NCBI GenBank assembly: GCA_001247695.2
Contig: LGRX02012551.1
Location: forward strand, 1 to 11,823
Direction of reading: 5' to 3'
From: Cymbomonas tetramitiformis
Lineage: Eukaryota; Chlorophyta; Pyramimonadophyceae; Pyramimonadales; Pyramimonadaceae
DNA length: 11,823 nt
The position numbers and the translations under genes are program-made. Each line of letters begins with the position of its first letter. Positions within the stretch are counted from its first letter, which is position 1. The notes under the pieces were generated by a model. It was not told the origin of the DNA. It did not search any database and was given only the letters and a program-made list of their open reading frames with translations. This document shows positions 8,202-11,823 of the stretch, one piece after another.

Positions 8202-9033
8202 TCCCCCCAGGAACGCTTCGCATTCCTTAATCCCCATGTCTTGAGCGAGAGGTGCGAGAGGTAAATCTTCGAGAGGCAAATCTTTTGCGTCTCAAAATGA
8301 CATACCGTACAAAAAAGCAGTCATACGCCACCCAAAAATACGGTTTCAACTTTTTCGCGGGTACGCACGATTGAATGCACATACTACTACATTTTCAGTG
8401 CACCGTTGGGATACTCTGGAACCCGAGTCTCCGGACCGAAATAGCGCGAATATTACTTAGGGTTTGTAACGCAGATTGCGCTTATGGGCGTCCGGAGACT
8501 CTGGAAGTACTTGTCAGGGGGGGGTCCTCCGAATCCCCTAAAATTTGTATGGTGGCAGCAGGGGGTTATATAATGCAGGTTTACTGCTTGACGCATGTCC
8601 ACGAGATGCCTGGAACTCCTAGTACAAGAGATCAGGGCTCTATATCGGTTTCATTTTTCGGTATCGATAGTATCCGATATCCGAAAACCCATAAGAAATG
8701 ACCGCCTGTTGCTACCCACCCATAATTCCCCGACCGTACGGTCGAAAATATGATTATCGAACGCGAGTAGATACTCGCAACGTCGTGGATTTGCAAACGC
8801 AATGACAGGTAGCCCCTCATTTGTGTCGCACGGGGTATTTTATTTGTCGTGTCGCAAAAGATTCGTTTATATTAACGACGCTTCGCAGCTTTTTCAGAAA
8901 TATGCTGTTTTTCATTTCGTTTCCCTTAAAGGAGCGAAACAGGTTTCCTGGAAAAAAGTGACATCAACAGGCCACACCGCAGGAGCTGTCCCTCAAAAAT
9001 TATGCCGTTGGAAATTTTTCGAAAATTTTCTGC
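8202..9033. other. Non-coding stretch with short inverted repeats
   Basis: No supported gene. It contains an 11-bp inverted repeat (AGTCTCCGGAC 8426-8436 with GTCCGGAGACT 8490-8500). A TTTTCGG...CCGAAAA foldback around an ATCGATAGTATC core lies at 8655-8687. There is also a perfect 14-bp palindrome CGACCGTACGGTCG (8731-8744). ATATGCTGTTTTTCAT at 8900-8915 recurs at 9185-9200, linking this stretch to the repeat block that follows. Confidence 0.45.
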
Positions 9034-9541
9034 CCATGTCAGCAGTCCTACCCCGGATTGTGTCGAGCGCTCGCGCTTTACCGGCCAATCATGATACGAT
9101 AGCATATCAGCAGTCCTACCCCGGATTCTTTCGACCGACAACGAGAGAAACGTTTAACAATTCAAAATTATACCACGAAGATATATATGCTGTTTTTCAT
9201 CCATGTCAGCAGTCCTACCCCGGATTGTGTCGAGCGCTCGCGCTTTACCGGCCAATCATGATACGATAGCATCTCAGCAGTCCTACCCCGGATTCTTTCG
9301 ACCGATCGTTCGTAACCGACAACGAGAGACACGGGTAACAATTCCATATTTTACCCCGAAGATATGTGGAATTTACAATTATGAATTTGTCGCAAAACTG
9401 CTCTAACAGGTTTACCGATCTCAACATCATCATCAGCAGTCCTACCCCGGATTGTTTCGGCCGATCGCTAGTAACCGACAACGAGAGACACGGGTAACAA
9501 TTCCATATTTTACCCCGAAGATATGCGGAATTTACAATTAT
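9034..9541 (+). repeat. Recently duplicated complex repeat with five 20-bp cores
   Basis: CAGCAGTCCTACCCCGGATT occurs exactly at 9040, 9108, 9207, 9275 and 9434. Positions 9034-9138 and 9201-9305 are 105-bp copies with a single mismatch (9106 against 9273). Positions 9275-9382 and 9434-9541 are 108-bp copies with five differences; a diverged, partly deleted third copy begins at 9108. Open frames through the block give a duplicated peptide (PANHDTIA followed by QQSYPGFFRP), but this is best explained by DNA repetition and not by coding. Confidence 0.92.
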
Positions 9542-9840
9542 TTACGCATCTCGTCATTCAAGATCATCTCACCACTCCTATCGGCGGCGCGGCCCGGACA
9601 AAAGTGGATATGGTATGATCCTGGTCGGCAACGTTTTCATTTTTCTCCAAGCTCTTATCTTGCGCCTACCTGCTCGCTGTCTCAGCGCGCGGCTTGTGTT
9701 TTTGTTTGATTAATGATTTTTGCGCGCTACTTTTCTTTAGCGATATTTCATATCGAGCATGTTTTCGTGTGCATGCGTGGAACCCGGCGGGGGGGCGTTC
9801 CTGCGATGTTCTTCCATGAGCCGCATCCCACCAGCAGCCC
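9542..9840. other. Non-coding spacer between two repeat blocks
   Basis: Nothing gene-like is recognisable on either strand. The stretch separates the five-core repeat block from the tRNA-like repeat units. Confidence 0.4.
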
Positions 9841-9962
9841 ATCCTGCGATACATGGATGATTGGAGGCCGTCGGGCGTCTTTGCATCCCGCCTGACGGTT
9901 TGGGTTCAATTTTCAACAGGAATTCTTCCTTCCTGAGCAGCGCTCTGTTTTTTTGCAGGTTT

Positions 9963-10043
9963 ATGCTGTGCCTTTTCTGAAGGCGCCAGCAACGGCCATA
10001 GTGTATAATTCATGCTGTGCCTTTTCTGAAGCCGCCAGCAACG
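9963..10043 (+). repeat. 32-bp direct duplication
   Basis: A 32-bp sequence starting ATGCTGTGCCTTTTCTGAAG occurs at 9963-9994 and again at 10012-10043 with one difference (GGCGCC against GCCGCC). The second copy leads into an 8-bp hairpin, GCCGCCAG with CTGGCGGC. A related near-perfect 12-bp hairpin (ATGCCGCCAGCA with TGCTCGCGGCAT) appears in the next unit near 10198-10224. Confidence 0.85.
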
Positions 10044-10141
10044 TTCCTGGCGGCATCTTTCCCTCTGGCCCTACTAAGCTGAAGGGGTGCTTGGAGACCG
10101 GCGGGATTCTCCGACGGGTTGGGTTCGATTCCCAACGTCTT

Positions 10142-10168
10142 TACTAACCAGCGTTTCGTTTTTTGCAG
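10142..10168 (+). promoter_or_regulatory. 3' splice-site-like sequence with TACTAAC branch point
   Basis: TACTAAC (10142-10148) matches the canonical branch-point consensus. It is followed 20 bases later by the end of a T-run and GCAG (TTTTTTGCAG ending at 10168). This is the best-formed acceptor in the window, yet no open exon with recognisable product follows. Confidence 0.45.
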
Positions 10169-10430
10169 GTTTTGTTTTTTACGCCGAGCATCCTTTTATG
10201 CCGCCAGCAGAGTGCTCGCGGCATCCTGTGACTTCCAGCTCTGTTTAGGTTTCGCCGATTATTGATGTTCAGAATTTTAGATGTTCCACCCACTGTTCCG
10301 CTGCTGTTTTCAAAACGTCTATTTTGTACGTAGACGCCCACCCGAGGGTGAAATGCGGACAGCAGTTGGCTGTCGGTATTGGGTTCGATCCCCAACGTCC
10401 TGACTGATTCGCTGTTCGTGGGCTGCAGGA

Positions 10431-10815
10431 AACGTTTTGGTTCTGAAGATTTTGGAACGTGCGCTGTGCTCTAGTTTCCTAGTTTAGATTTTCATATCGC
10501 CCTCGGGTAGTTGAATCCTTGTATTAGAAACTAGCAGCCTAGTAGTAATAAGTATTTATGCTAATATTTTTTAAGAGAGTAATCGGTTTTTCTCTTAGTA
10601 TCTTTATCCATCTGAAATGCTTGCTTGCTTGCTACTCATGTATGCCTCGTGCTATATGAATGTCCCCAAGTGATCGTGTAATACACCTGTGTTTTATGTA
10701 ATATTCGCGGTACTACTCGTTCAGTAATTTTGTTTTTCAAGTCATAATCGCGGTACTATTCGTTTGTGTTCCCCCTAGCTTAATTTCATTTTCGGAAATT
10801 TTCTGTGAATTTTCA
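10431..10815. other. AT-rich non-coding stretch
   Basis: No gene or strong repeat is visible on either strand. CGCGGTACTA appears twice (near 10707 and 10749) in a weak local duplication. Confidence 0.4.
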
Positions 10816-10887
10816 CGACAGAAATGAGCGTGGTCCTCATGATTGTCGCACCTGCGACAGACATGAGCCCCCAGCTCATTTCTGTCG
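10816..10887. repeat. Symmetric nested 72-nt foldback
   Basis: CGACAGAAATGAGC (10816-10829) pairs perfectly with GCTCATTTCTGTCG (10874-10887). Nested inside, CTCATG (10836-10841) pairs with CATGAG (10862-10867), and GTCGCA (10845-10850) pairs with TGCGAC (10853-10858). The unpaired segments are equal on both sides (6 and 6, 3 and 3, centre CC), so this is one decayed palindrome. The TGTCGCA motif recurs downstream to about 10945. Confidence 0.85.
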
Positions 10888-11104
10888 CACGGTATAATTC
10901 CAATCTGTCTTGCGACACGACAAATAAAATACCCGGTGCGACAAATTTGAAGTGCTACCGCAATGACATGCAAAATCGCCGCGTGAATCGAAAACAAAGA
11001 AGCGCGGACGATTGTGTCACATAACACATATGACACAAATGAAAGTCGCCATCCGGCCTGGTTAGAATTTGTGGAAGGGTAACGTAAGGCGGTAATCACT
11101 TATG

Positions 11105-11278
11105 TATCGATAATCGGCACAATCGATAAATAATCGATTATTGGGGCATTTATATGTAATTTGTTATGAATTAAATATGGAGCACCAAAACCTGCACAAT
11201 CGATAGTTTGATATCGCAATCCGATAATCGGCGATGAATACGATATATCGATAGTATCGGTTATCGGGAATATCGATA
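11105..11278. repeat. Cluster of six ATCGAT motifs
   Basis: ATCGAT occurs at 11106, 11122, 11133, 11199, 11247 and 11272, with further ATCGG and GATATCG variants between. A perfect 14-bp palindrome AATAATCGATTATT lies at 11129-11142, and CACAATCGATA occurs twice. A related ATCGATAGTATC core is also found near 8663. The stretch may be cryptically simple DNA or a cluster of protein-binding sites. Confidence 0.7.
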
Positions 11279-11773
11279 TAGAGCCTTGCAAGAGATACCA
11301 GTGTCAAAATCACCAGTTGGCCGGCGAAACAGGGTATCTGCAGTTTCAAAATAAAGTAAAATGTCATAACTTTTTCATTTCAAGGTTATTTCTTGTGAAA
11401 GACGCGGCGAATCCCATGAACATCTTGCCCCTAGTTCATTACAACGTGTCACATGCCATGAAAGGTACTTAATGACATGTTGCTATTAGCCGTCAATATA
11501 AGAGAGGTCCCGTCTTTCTCTATAGGTGCTTCACCGCTATCAATATGATATGCTATTTGCGATATAGTGCAAGCTTACATTCCAAATATATATACTAAAT
11601 ACATAGTATTTTCTATTAACGCCTCTTCCTCTGGCCAGGCTCTAGTGATGAATGCGATGAGCGTTGAGGTCTCTTCATACCACTGCCACGTTACTGGAAT
11701 ATCCTAGTTCACTAGATATCAGAAACTCCCGAACTGTGTGGATAAACTCATAAGATAAATAAACCCTATAGAA
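11279..11773. other. AT-rich non-coding right flank
   Basis: No gene recognisable on either strand; no strong repeat other than short TA runs. Confidence 0.4.
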
Positions 11774-11823
11774 GGTGGGTTGAGCTCGAGGGTGCGCACA
11801 CGCATAGGGGGTGGGTTGAGCTG
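11774..11823 (+). repeat. Start of a 36-bp tandem repeat, cut by window edge
   Basis: GGTGGGTTGAGCT occurs at 11774-11786 and 11810-11822, exactly 36 bp apart, with similar flanks (ATAGAAG and ATAGGGG). This suggests the first one and a half units of an array that continues past the window. Confidence 0.5.

Larger units (their letters stand above)
9840..10430 (+). repeat. Three tandem units with tRNA-like T-arm and 3' splice-site-like motif
   Basis: Each unit has a T-arm-like hairpin TTGGG-TTCRATY-(C/T)(C/T)CAA: 9900-9916 (degenerate), 10119-10135 (perfect) and 10379-10395 (perfect). An anticodon-arm-like hairpin sits just 5' of each. A GCAG sequence ends 49-58 bases after the T-arm start (9958, 10168, 10428); in the first two it follows a T run. 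The middle unit also has a possible D-arm (AAGC 10076-10079 with GCTT 10089-10092). Units are spaced about 219 and 260 bp. Acceptor-stem pairing is absent, so these are not functional tRNA genes. They resemble a tRNA-derived SINE head or a structured intronic repeat. Confidence 0.6.

Noticed and set aside
7893..8279. Minus-strand 128-codon frame rich in K, R, G and E
   Set aside because: It is the translation of the pure polypyrimidine tract read from the other strand; low complexity with no recognisable domain.
8802..9709. Open frames with a duplicated peptide
   Set aside because: The peptide repetition follows the DNA repeat; two different frames are used and there is no sign of codon-level conservation.
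10060..10143. A functional tRNA gene
   Set aside because: T-arm, anticodon-like arm and possible D-arm are present, but the anticodon loop is 10 nt and the acceptor stem does not pair.
10737..11099. Minus-strand 120-codon frame
   Set aside because: It spans the 72-nt foldback and has no recognisable motif; likely chance.
1..11823. Frequent GCATGC motifs, as in coccidian promoters
   Set aside because: The count is only modestly above expectation and the sites are scattered, so I do not use it to name the organism.

Overview
This is eukaryotic nuclear DNA, most likely from a protist or alga. The evidence is a gene split by spliceosomal GT-AG introns, large non-coding stretches, several repeat families, and no bacterial operon logic. 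The lineage cannot be fixed from the window. The introns share an AAG|GTGC-like donor and mostly AG|G acceptors, which fits several algal and alveolate groups.

Region 1 (1-2486, GC-rich). The one gene I recognise runs on the + strand. Five exons together encode the catalytic core of a PCIF1/CAPAM-type RNA cap m6Am methyltransferase, including the ECFASPLN block and the NPPF active-site motif. The N-terminal part (and a WW domain, if there is one) lies off the left edge; the C-terminal end is uncertain. Intron 3 is about 1 kb and carries an 11-copy, 35-bp GC-rich minisatellite.

Region 2 (2487-4887, becoming AT-rich) has no gene I can support. It holds a TATA-like box and a tight cluster of palindromes containing CCAAT motifs. 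Region 3 (4888-6634) has a run of overlapping open frames. The longest is a 260-codon ATG-started ORF with no recognisable family; the run may be an unknown gene or the remains of one broken by frameshifts.

Region 4 (6635-8201) holds a GC-rich foldback built on GTGACACC motifs (7719-7840) and an uninterrupted 123-nt pyrimidine tract. A perfect 13-bp-arm hairpin follows that tract almost directly.

Region 5 (8202-9895) holds a recently duplicated complex repeat built on a 20-bp core found five times. Region 6 (9840-10430) has three related units, each with an anticodon-arm-like hairpin, a tRNA T-arm-like hairpin and then a TTTTTTGCAG-type 3' splice-site-like sequence. This looks like tandem tRNA-derived repeat units. 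Region 7 (10816-11823) holds a symmetric 72-nt nested foldback, a cluster of six ATCGAT motifs, and the start of a 36-bp tandem repeat cut by the window edge.

Apart from the methyltransferase exons, nothing in the window can be tied to a pathway. The rest reads as repeat-rich intronic or intergenic DNA.
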